NCBI GenBank assembly: GCA_964035575.1
Contig: OZ037906.1
Location: 248,001 to 312,000 of the forward strand
Source of the DNA: Rhynchopus sp. YZ270_cl-10
Taxonomy: Eukaryota > Euglenozoa > Diplonemea > Diplonemida > Diplonemidae
Direction: 5' to 3'
Length of the DNA: 64,000 nucleotides
Both the position numbers and the translations under genes were made by a program. Below the pieces are notes generated by a model that was not told where the DNA came from, did not search any database, and was given only the letters and a program-made list of their open reading frames with translations. This document shows positions 1 through 7,665 of this stretch, piece after piece. Position 1 is the stretch's first letter; every line of letters starts with the position of its first letter.

Positions 1-43
1 CTTCATTGACGTGTCTAGTACGGTTCTGCTGGTTCTTAGTCAT
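1..43 (-). CDS. PLAC8-family protein, N-terminal fragment cut by window edge
   Basis: Only the first 14 codons lie in the window, reading leftward from the ATG at 41-43. They give MTKNQQNRTRHVNE, which matches the start of the PLAC8 protein at 5150-5740 (MTYGQNQQNQHSTRHVNE) with a short internal deletion. The upstream DNA (44-100) also matches the upstream DNA of that gene (5741-5797), including the T-run and the stretch after it, and then the two diverge. This is therefore very probably the start of a third PLAC8 paralogue whose body lies outside the window. The Cys-rich domain cannot be checked. Confidence 0.7.
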   Translation of the reverse strand, partial: MTKNQQNRTRHVNE

Positions 44-899
44 GTTTCGGTGTTTTGAGTTTTTTTTTTTATGTTTGTGGGAAAGGTCCTGTGGCGGGTG
101 GTTGGGTGGAATACCGTCTCTTTGGCTGAGCATTATGAGAAAGTGTAAGACACAGAGATCATTCAGTTTTGTCCTAATTGTATTCTGCGTTCCCCAACCC
201 ACCAAAGAATGGGTTCGTGTACGACGGAAAGAAACAAGTAGAACTCCTGACATAAATGAGTCCGAGTGGGGCCCTTCCCATCTTACCCAAAGAAGAAAAC
301 GTATTTTCAATGAGCAAAGCTGCGCAACCAGTTTGAGAGGTGAGGATACCGTCTCGCTGCCACTCGACTCGAAAAACAAAGGGAAAGGGGGCGGTTTTGG
401 ATTAGTGGTATAATCGTATTGACAAAAAATAAAGTGAAGTTATTGATGCAAGCACCTCGCTGACACACGACGCCAGCTGGATGTAAGCAGAAGTACCCTG
501 CGGTCAACAACAGAAGATGCAAAAGGAAACCTAAGTAGGCCTACCCGTACCGTAAGAGACCGAGGGCGGTGCACAACCGCTCGTCAGCCGGCGGCCCACC
601 TTCCGTTGAAGAGTTGTGAGCTCCCCAACAGAAAGACAAAGGCTATGCACTGGTAATAAAGGAGAGGCAGGGTGGCTGAAAAACAAAAAGACCCTGAAGG
701 CACAAAAACGCCCCGCATACCCCTTCTCGCCTGTTTTGTAATGTAGCAGGTCAAGACATCGATTCGAGCGGTCAACACCTTCATAGAGTTTCAGGAGGAA
801 CGGACCCCCGGATGCAATTTAAGGTCCAACCCAGGACCAAACGTAAAAATCACAGAGCATACAAAGCAGTATTTTGTTTTGAGATGTACAACACAAACA
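44..899 (+). repeat. Spacer with family C/D repeat (432-843) and partial family E (about 363-440)
   Basis: No gene is visible. From 432 to about 640 the sequence matches family C (other copies 15633, 30148, 34830, 37757), which includes the run GATGCCAGCCATCCGGATG or close variants. From about 660 to 843 it matches 35315-35490. The copy at 34830-35490 is the same C+D unit with about 220 bp extra in the middle. A truncated family E piece (GGGGGCGGTTTTGG) lies at about 363-440. Scattered short frames here have no family resemblance. Confidence 0.6.
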
Positions 900-1164
900 C
901 AGAAGAAGAGAAAGGTGACTTGAAAAACAAAAGCAGGAAAGTTGGGGGCGGTTTTGGCTTAGTGGTATTGACAAAAAACAAAAAAAACAGAGAGAAGTGT
1001 CAACACCCAAAAGGCTAGACTTGCTTTTCCAAAACGGCACACCTCAACACCAAAGGAGTGCGGCAGAGCTGCACCATGCCGTACGCTCCTCTGCCTTTCT
1101 CTTTTCACCTCACAACATGGTTGGCTTTTTGAAAGTCAAGCTGTCCAAGTTGCTTTTTATCCTT
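900..1164 (+). repeat. Family E dispersed repeat, copy 1
   Basis: About 260 bp that is nearly identical to 3458-3716. The shared block starts near the GGTGACTTGAAA stretch and runs to GTCCAAGTTGCT. Outside it the two loci differ. The frame running through both copies is kept only because the DNA is nearly identical, so I do not call it a gene. Family and mechanism are unknown. Confidence 0.75.
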
Positions 1165-1744
1165 TCGTGTGTTGTGTGGTGCATCCCTTTGTACACAGAC
1201 AAAACCACAACCAAAAAGGCTGCGTGCAAGCAACACCTTGATCTCATCCGAGAGGGGGCAATGATGAGATCGAGCGAGTATAACTTTGGTGGAACATGGG
1301 GAAAAGCAGAAGATAGGGAGTTAATTATAACAGTTTTGAAGAAAAATGATGAGAGCAGGGAGAACTCTCAGCTGACACCTCCCAGTGTTTGGATTTGGGT
1401 AGGGTCTCGAAATAGAGGCAAGAGACAGAAACAAACAAAACAAAATGCCCTGACACAGATCTCAAAGTTTAAAAACAAAACAAAACAAAAAAACAGAAGA
1501 CAGGAGACAGGGGAGTTGACTTTCTGATGGATGTCCATCTCCACTGTTTCAAATTTTCTGTTTTCAAAAAACAAGTTATAAAATATCGTACAGGCAACTA
1601 TCAACACACAAATATTTCACGAGACACCCTCTGAACATAATACTTGGCTGTCCATTCCCCAGACGACACATTCACGATATGGCATTGCAGACGGCACGGT
1701 AATAAGCACACTGTAGTCATCTGGTTGTAGTCATCTGACGGACC
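1165..1744. other. 3-prime flank of PLAC8 gene, nothing recognised
   Basis: A-rich spacer downstream of the minus-strand PLAC8 gene. I see no gene, structured repeat or element ends here. Confidence 0.5.
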
Positions 1745-2419
1745 TTAATTGGCTACAGTTCTTACGTAAGCTGGCTGGATGGGTTGAGATTGGACCAGTT
1801 CTTGCGAGTCTGTGTCCCCAACGGGCTGAGGGGCCTCGCGGGGGCAGATCCTTCCTGGGCGCATGCCGAGTCGTTCTGCTTCGCGTGTGACCTGGCACTG
1901 CACACAGGAGAGGCAGAACCAGGTGAACACACAGTCCTCACCACATTCGTCGCGCATGCCAAGGTGGGGCCTCAGCGCACCACGCAGCTGGCAGGTGGTG
2001 TAGGTGTACGGGATGCACCCTAACGTGTACGCAATTCCATGAAGCGGGATCCCCAGCCCATACCACAGGTATGCGCCCACAGCGTACCCAGCAAGACCCG
2101 ACACTGAGGTGAACAGGCACACACCGACGTTCATGCTGTTTGGCTTCTTCTTGATGATTGCGTCGTAGGCGCATGCTAGACTGCACGGAGAGCACCAAAA
2201 CACATCACAACACACACCCATATCCTGGCAGCAGGAGCACAGTCCATACGAGAACCCACCTGGCAGCGTGGAAATGTGTGTTCCGCTCATCGGCTGGTCC
2301 ACTACATCTGTGGGCACGCCCATGACAGCCACCTGGGGGTGACTCTGTATGTCTCTCTGCTGCACAGATTCGCCCTCCACATCCTGTGGGATCCCTGCGT
2401 GTACTGCACCAACGCTCAT
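1745..2419 (-). CDS. PLAC8 (Cys-rich) domain membrane protein
   Basis: A 224-residue protein of the PLAC8 (DUF614) family. Some members act in metal export, organ or cell size control, or calcium-related membrane transport; the substrate here is unknown. The core follows the family pattern: GLCSCCQDMGVCCDVFWCSP with the CCDVFWCSPC signature, a hydrophobic pair of helices (VGVCLFTSVSGLAGYAVGAY onward), a second Cys patch before LRGALRPHLG, and ECGEDCVFTWFCLSCVQCQV near the end. The ends are polar and disordered. I start at the ATG at 2417-2419. The frame is open further upstream to 2587, but that part has no family match. Its closest relative here is the gene at 5150-5740. Repeat R1 lies about 370 bp upstream. 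No intron is needed. Confidence 0.85.
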   Translation of the reverse strand: MSVGAVHAGIPQDVEGESVQQRDIQSHPQVAVMGVPTDVVDQPMSGTHISTLPGGFSYGLCSCCQDMGVCCDVFWCSPCSLACAYDAIIKKKPNSMNVGVCLFTSVSGLAGYAVGAYLWYGLGIPLHGIAYTLGCIPYTYTTCQLRGALRPHLGMRDECGEDCVFTWFCLSCVQCQVTREAERLGMRPGRICPREAPQPVGDTDSQELVQSQPIQPAYVRTVAN

Positions 2420-2790
2420 TGTGTTCTCAGGATGGACGTATTGGTTACTGTGATGCCTGTTGGTGGTGTGCTGTGGCGTGGAGTGATTTGGGAGGTGTCC
2501 GTACAGCAGGAGGATTGCAACGATGTGAGGTTTGGAGTGCATGAATAGGCAGCAAGCAAGCAGCCTCAGAAATGTGATCACACACAAAACAGAACAAGGC
2601 TCGCAAGCTACAATCCTGCCTCAGCTCTGCCATCAACAAACTGGTCCGCGATTACTTCCGTGCTAAGCACCAGAGGTTCAAAAAGCCTGCCTTCGCATGT
2701 CAAAAGCATCAACACGTGGCTGAAAGGATATTCCTCTGCTGCAGACTCTAGGGAACATACGGATGGACGGTCGACGGCTAATGTGAACTG

Positions 2791-2940
2791 ATGTATGCGA
2801 ATATCACCGGGGTCTGGTGGTTAAAAAGTCTCCACAGAGTTGGGAGGTAAACCGTGGAGTTAATCCGGTTGGAAGTGTGAGTGCACAGTACGTGCTACAC
2901 CATGTAAGGTGAAGCAAACAGAGGAAGGAAAGATGGGCAG
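2791..2940 (+). repeat. R1 repeat, copy 1 (upstream of PLAC8 gene)
   Basis: About 85 bp holding ATATCACCGGGGTCTGGTGG and GGAGTTAATCCGGTTG, followed by a conserved tail GGTGAAGCAAACAGAGGAAG. Other copies start at 6881, 32852 and 63045. The GTCTGGTGGTTA part resembles a tRNA D-arm (A-box), and AACCG/CGGTT and CTCC/GGAG can pair. All four copies have the same orientation and lie upstream of a minus-strand gene. Confidence 0.7.
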
Positions 2941-3227
2941 TAGCGGAGAGAGGAAGTGGGGGAAAAAAACTTTTTGCTGCTCTTTTTTTGGTTCAGAAAG
3001 ATTAATAGCCACTATGGCACAAGCTTTGTTGTGTTGAGTTGACAAAAAAGACAATAACAATCTGCAGGATGCACTCTTTGATTAAAATCATGTCACCCGA
3101 TGCTTCCAAACAGTCTCAAGTCTCTCAACCGTTCGTCATCCGTTGCCCCATCCACAGAATGAGAAGTCAAGCAAACATGCTGCAGAAGAAAATTGAAAAG
3201 CAAAAACAAAAACAAAAACAGAAATGG

Positions 3228-3294
3228 TGCTCCGAGGGTGTTCGATATTGACAGGTCGCTGACAGGTCGTTGACCGATTTCCGTAAGCACCAAA
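3228..3294 (+). repeat. Family K short inverted-ended repeat, copy 1
   Basis: Begins GGTGCTCCG and ends AAAGCACC, so the ends can pair. It contains GATATTGACAGGTCG. A second copy is at 44968-45022, where the internal tandem GACAGGTCG unit is present once instead of twice. It may be a very short inverted-repeat element or a structured RNA. Confidence 0.55.
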
Positions 3295-3410
3295 AAAGAG
3301 AGAGATGGAAAGTGCAAACAAACAAAGGGAACGTTTGCATGAACAGCGTCCCATGTTTAGTTACCTTTGCTCATAATCGTTATCTCGCAGCATCAGTTGC
3401 GAAGGGAAAG

Positions 3411-3452
3411 ATTATAAGAAGCTCCTAAGTCTCTCGTGCTGAGTCACCTAAA
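3411..3452 (+). repeat. Family B hairpin repeat, copy 1
   Basis: Variant of the B unit: CTAAGT-CTCTCGT-GCTGAG in place of the common CTAAGC-CTCTCGT-GCTTAG hairpin. The 7-base loop is unchanged. Confidence 0.6.
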
Positions 3453-3457
3453 AGAAC

Positions 3458-3716
3458 ACAGAAGAGAGGTGACTTGAAACAAAATGCAGGAAAGTTGGGG
3501 GCGGTTTTGGCTTGAGTGGTGTTTACAAAAAACAAAAAACAGAGCAAAGTGTCAACACCCAAAAGGCTAGACTTACTTTTCCAAAACGGCACACCTCAAC
3601 ACCAAAGGAGTGCGGCAGAGCTGCACCATGCCGTACGCTCCTCTGCCTTTCTCTTTTCACCTCACAACATGGTTGGATTTTTGAAAGTCAAGCTGTCCAA
3701 GTTGCTCTTTTTCTCA
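3458..3716 (+). repeat. Family E dispersed repeat, copy 2
   Basis: Near-identical to 900-1164. The two copies are in direct orientation, on opposite sides of the PLAC8 gene at 1745-2419. Confidence 0.75.
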
Positions 3717-3867
3717 CATGTGTCAAACAAAACGACGGGAACTCAAAATAACGTTGATAGGTTTGCAGGGAAAAAAGCAAGACAGAGGAGTCGACTTTCT
3801 GATAGGTGTCTATCTCCGCTGTTTACGCTTTTTTTTTGGCAAAAGAAGATAAAAAAGAAAACGTGAA

Positions 3868-3958
3868 AGATGAATGTGCCTCTACACACATCTTTCACAT
3901 AAGAAAGAGTGAAAGTGCAAACGCCTCACCGTTCAGCAGCGGACGCAGGCACCAGTGG
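3868..3958 (+). repeat. Family B-prime hairpin followed by family A repeat
   Basis: 3868-3905 is a GATGAATGTGCCTC...ACACATCTT unit (B-prime). 3908-3958 is a family A copy (AGTGCAAACGCCTC ... ACGCAGGCAC) with an extra inner hairpin CCG...CGG around TTCAGCAG. Confidence 0.55.
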
Positions 3959-3979
3959 CAAGAAATGATAGTACCCGTG

Positions 3980-4940
3980 GGGGTGGCATCAAAACAAAAA
4001 ACGCGGACAATGTCCGCGTTTTTGGGGGGGGAGGGGGGGGGTCTGAAATTCCAGAAAACGCGGACATTTTGGGGTTTTTTTTTCCTCGAAATTTTTTTTC
4101 TTCACTGGGGTTGTACACGATTTTGACCAAAATTTATAAAAACTCGTCCATTTCGGCAAATTGACCCCACCACAGAACCGGCGGATTCAGGAAATGCAAA
4201 TGCCGGTGTTTTCGGGCAAAATAAAAAATACAAGATGCCCGCGTTTTTTTGCAAAATGTACACGAATGGGGGGCCCTTAAACCCCTGCTACCATGTGCTT
4301 CTACAGGCAAATACTTGGACCCCTTTACCTTACACTGACGGGTTTTGACCAAAATCAAGAACTTGTCCATTTTGGCAAATTGACCCCACCACAGAACGGA
4401 CGGATTCCGGAAATGCAAATGCCGGTGTTTTTGCACATTTTCATGGTTTCAGCATCAGAGAGAGAAAATCTGGGTTGTGGGGTTTACCTTGGCCCCTTTA
4501 CCTTACACTCATTTTGACCAAAACCAAGAACTTGGCCATTTCGGCAAATTGACCCCACCACAGCGCGGACAGATCCCGGAAATGCCAATCGCGGCATGTT
4601 TTGGGGCTGAAAAATTTTCACCTGAAAAATTTTTTCAGCAGCATTTTTTGTCCGAAAATGGGCCCCACGTATTAGTGACCGGGCTCATATTTTCAAAAAT
4701 TTAAGTGGTCAAAAAATTGTCCAATTTTCGAGATTGACCCCACCACTTTCTGGACGGATTCCGGAAATGCCAAAAAACTGTGTTTTGGGTCACGAATTTG
4801 CACCCCGTCACCCAAAAACCAGCAAAAAATAGGGGAAAAAAAAACAAAAAATGTCCGCGTTTTGGGGGGGGGGAGGGGGGGGGTCTGAAATTCCCCAAAA
4901 ACGCGGACATTGTCCGCGTTTTTTGTTTTGATGCCACCCC
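3980..4940. mobile_element. 961 bp non-autonomous inverted-repeat element
   Basis: The two ends are perfect 48-base inverted repeats, starting GGGGTGGCATC and holding the self-complementary ACGCGGACAATGTCCGCG. They are flanked by GTG on both sides (3977-3979 and 4941-4943), a possible 3 bp target duplication. Inside are three tandem units built around GACCCCACCACAG...GGA and a G-run motif repeated in direct orientation. No transposase frame is present. The internal units recur in inverse orientation at 39280-39870. This is a MITE-like DNA element of unknown superfamily. Confidence 0.75.
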
Positions 4941-5149
4941 GTGATGAACTTAAATTTTTCATCTCAGTCACCTTGGGGAAAAGAGAAAGATAAATGAAAG
5001 CAAACGCCTTACCACACAGACAGACGTAGGCAAGCAGTGGTTTAATTTGAAAAGGTCGGGGCATTGCTTGTACACTCAAAGCCTGGAAAGAAGAAGAAGA
5101 GCTATGAGACCTCTGACAAATACATATTACTGTTGCGCTTTTTGGTAAG

Positions 5150-5740
5150 TTAATGAGCAGTGTTCGCATAACCTGGCTGGACAGCGACCTGCGGCACAGT
5201 GTGCAGAACATCTGGTGTCTCATCGTCGCCGCAGCAGCAGCTACCTGGATGCAAGCCCAACGCCTTTGCTTCGCGGGTGACCTGGCACTGCACACAGGCA
5301 AGACAACACCAGGAGAGGACGAAGTCCTCACACGTGTTGTCCTTCAGCCCCAGCTGCTGTCTGACCTCACCACGCTGCTGGCAGGCGACCAGCGTGTACG
5401 GCAGGCAGCTAATCACGTATGCCGCATTCCCAAAAGGCGCAAGCCCCAACACGAGGTTCACATAAACAGCACCAGCAGTGCCAGCAAGGTATGCAAGCGT
5501 CAATCCCATGCACACACCGACGTTCATGTTGTATGGATCGTTGTTCACAATCGCGTTCTGTGTATACCCCAGAAGGCATGGGGAGCACCACATCACATCG
5601 CAGCACACACCCATATCGCCAAAGCAGGAGAACAGTCCATAGTTCATTTGGCGGTTGTCTGAGCTTGCTCGCACAAGGGGCGCACCTTCATTGACGTGTC
5701 TAGTACTGTGCTGGTTCTGCTGGTTCTGGCCATAAGTCAT
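5150..5740 (-). CDS. PLAC8 (Cys-rich) domain membrane protein
   Basis: 196 residues, same family and layout as the gene at 1745-2419. It has GLFSCFGDMGVCCDVMWCSP with the CCDVMWCSPC signature, two hydrophobic segments (VGVCMGLTLAYLAGTAGAVY; VLGLAPFGNAAYVISCLPY), LVACQQRGEVRQQLG, and TCEDFVLSWCCLACVQCQV, followed by a short Cys-rich tail. The ATG at 5738-5740 is chosen because the N-terminal residues match those of the fragment at 1-43. The family acts at membranes; the role here is unknown. Upstream DNA from about 5797 carries the GGTGAAGCAAACAGAGGAAG element that also follows R1, and from 5874 it is part of a duplicated segment. Confidence 0.87.
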   Translation of the reverse strand: MTYGQNQQNQHSTRHVNEGAPLVRASSDNRQMNYGLFSCFGDMGVCCDVMWCSPCLLGYTQNAIVNNDPYNMNVGVCMGLTLAYLAGTAGAVYVNLVLGLAPFGNAAYVISCLPYTLVACQQRGEVRQQLGLKDNTCEDFVLSWCCLACVQCQVTREAKALGLHPGSCCCGDDETPDVLHTVPQVAVQPGYANTAH

Positions 5741-5873
5741 TTTTCGGTGTTTTGAGTTTTTTTTTTATGTTTGTGGGAAAGGTCCTGTGGCGGGTGAGGT
5801 GAAGCAAACAGAGGAAGGGAAGATGGGCAGCAGCTGAGAGAGGAAATGAAGACAAAGAGTGGTGTGGGATATT

Positions 5874-6664
5874 TTGGACTTTTTGAATACAACATATTTG
5901 GGGAATGTGGAGGGTGAAACAAGGGTGAAGGGTGAAGGGGAGGCAGCTCACAAGCAGCAAGAGGCCTGCACACAGCTCATACGTGTGGTCTTGTGTCCAA
6001 GTGCAGGTGGGGTGCAGCACGCAGCATGTGGTTGTGGGAGTTATGTGCGAAAAGGGTTAGCTTCTCCTCCCACACCACACACATCGCACACACACCCCAC
6101 CAAAGCTGGCACCACACGGCTGTGTGCAGGCTTCTCCTCTCTCCTCTCTGGCCACTTCCAAACACAGCAGGTTGCACAAAAAAAGAAAAAGAAAAAGAAA
6201 AAGGCAGATTCATAATCAAACTCAAACCCAAACGTCAGCAACAGGAGCATAACATAACATCGGATTGAGCAAACACAAACGCAGGGGGGAATGCGGTACA
6301 AACAAAATGCGGCGACAATCAGGCCACACAGCACTCGTGTGCGCTATCAAAAGGAACACGTTGTTGTGCAGGCCCAACAGCAGCATCACAAGCAGCACAT
6401 GCAACAGCAGCACTGCCCACCTCAGTAGTACGGCGAGTACGCAGCAAGACGTGCACGGCGCACAGACGCAGACAGCGCAATGTCGCTTGCCACAGCACTC
6501 GCGTGTGCGTTTGCAATCGCTGCGTCTGCTGCGTACGGGTACGACGAGTAACGCGGCGACAGCGGCACGTACGAACGTGCAGCCGCAATGTCGGCAGCCG
6601 CACGTGCACTTGCGGCAGCTGCAGCAGCGTCAGCCGCAAGGATCGACGACGTGTACGACGGGTA
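5874..6664 (-). repeat. Segmental duplication, copy 1 (partner 63210-64000)
   Basis: From GGACTTTTTGAATACAACAT onward this segment is almost identical to 63210-64000. The few differences include small changes in GAAGGGTG-type, AAAAAG-type and CAA repeats and a 6-base in-frame difference inside the Ala/Tyr-rich gene. Copy 1 sits in front of a PLAC8 gene. Copy 2 sits in front of the PAS-repeat gene. Confidence 0.85.
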
Positions 6665-6700
6665 TACCGGTGCCGGTGCGTAGTACGGGTAGTAGGACAT
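6422..6700 (-). CDS. Small Ala/Tyr-rich protein, function unknown
   Basis: 92 residues from the ATG at 6698-6700. The ends are Tyr/Pro-rich (MSYYPYYAPAPVYPSY; ARLAAYSPYY). The middle is Ala-rich with regular Ala-Ala-Asp, Arg and Ser, which suggests a helical or low-complexity structural protein. No known domain is recognised. Support for coding: the partial second copy at 63763-64000 keeps the frame, differs by a 6-base (two-codon) gap, and has two silent changes and one Ala-to-Val change. R1 lies about 180 bp upstream. The stop is TGA at 6422-6424. The skewed composition leaves some doubt. Confidence 0.6.
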   Translation of the reverse strand: MSYYPYYAPAPVYPSYTSSILAADAAAAAASARAAADIAAARSYVPLSPRYSSYPYAADAAIANAHASAVASDIALSASVRRARLAAYSPYY

Positions 6701-6880
6701 CTTCTTGTTGTGTGTGGGTGAGGTGTTAAGAAGGGTGTGTGTTTTGTCTGCAGGTGTGTGGTGTCGTGTCGTGGTGTTTGTTGGAGAACAGAAGTGTGCA
6801 CGAAGGGCAGAACCAATCAAGCAGCTTGCACAGGTGCAGGCATCTGATCCACACAAAGGACCACTGCAAAAAGTGGAATC

Positions 6881-6961
6881 GATGTGTTCGAATATCACCG
6901 GGGTCTGGTGGTTAAAAAGTCTCCACAGAGTTGGGAGGTAAACCGTGGAGTTAATCCGGTT
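6881..6961 (+). repeat. R1 repeat, copy 2 (upstream of Ala/Tyr-rich gene)
   Basis: Same 80-base core as 2791. It shares the lead-in AAAGTGGAATCGATGTGTT (allowing small changes) with the copy at 32852. It ends at CCGGTTGTGATG without the conserved tail. Confidence 0.7.
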
Positions 6962-7115
6962 GTGATGCTGAATGGTCGCCCTCTGAACGGTCGAGAAAGG
7001 GCAAGCTGAGGATGGGTGCAAATAATACAAATACAGCCCAAACATTTTTTTTTATTCTCTACGGATCTAAGCAAAACTCTAGCCCCCCCTTCCCTCGCCC
7101 TCCCCATCCCCAACC

Positions 7116-7454
7116 CTACACACGCCGCAACGGCAGCTGCGGGACGAATGTTCTGTGGTGTGCATGCTCGGTGACTGGCACAGGGCGCGCCTTCTCATCA
7201 GCGCAGGGGTGCGCAAAGGCGTACAAATGGTTGACGTCTGCTGCAGTCAGATCTCTACTGTCCCTGCAGAGCACAGGGCAGGCACTGCCACGTCTACAAG
7301 GATGGCTTCGTTCCCACCAGTGGTCTGCACTGTACGTATCACTCATGTTGTCATTGTACATGCACACCGCACCAAGCTTGCAAGGCGCAGGGCGTGCCTG
7401 AAGAACTCCCATAGGCGGCGCACTGCGACTGCAGCTGTGTGTCATATGTGTCAT
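7116..7454 (-). CDS. Small protein with two tandem PBZ-like CCHH zinc fingers
   Basis: 112 residues; ATG candidates lie at 7454, 7445 and 7412. Two consecutive units fit a finger: CKLGAVC followed 13 residues later by HWWERSH, then CRRGSAC followed 16 residues later by HLYAFAH. The C-x5-C and H-x5-H spacings equal those of the PBZ (poly-ADP-ribose-binding) zinc finger, but the central loop is longer than the usual 6-7 residues. Each unit ends HPC, so the units are directly joined. PBZ proteins act in DNA-damage signalling; assigning that role here is inference. The tail (VPVTEHAHHRTF) is unstructured. The overlapping plus-strand frame lacks any such pattern. Confidence 0.5.
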   Translation of the reverse strand: MTHMTHSCSRSAPPMGVLQARPAPCKLGAVCMYNDNMSDTYSADHWWERSHPCRRGSACPVLCRDSRDLTAADVNHLYAFAHPCADEKARPVPVTEHAHHRTFVPQLPLRRV

Positions 7455-7665
7455 GTGTCGTGCAGCGTTGTCTCGTGTGAAGAAGATCAGCTAGGGGGTA
7501 AATCCCGGTGGAATAGTGTTGTGTGTAAAGTTGCGTAGTGTGGGTGTTGTCTGTGGAATGCGTTGGGGATGCGTCCTTGCAGGTTGGGGGGAGAGAACGC
7601 TGTTGGTCTCCGTTGAAGTTGAGGTTGAAGAAAAAAAAAAAAAAAAAAGTGTCCAAGTGTTTAGT
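7455..7665. other. Spacer before foldback element
   Basis: No gene seen. It holds a long A-run (7631-7648) and ends with TTTAGT, which is repeated on the far side of the element at 7666-10363. Confidence 0.5.

Noticed and set aside
900-1527. Protein gene in family E (176- and 116-residue frames at both copies)
   Set aside because: The shared frame reflects near-identical DNA; codon content is unlike the real genes and the frames diverge right outside the repeat.
3039-3354. Short frames around 3050-3350
   Set aside because: Low-complexity Lys/Gln or Phe/Leu runs over AAAAAC repeats and a K repeat; no coding signal.
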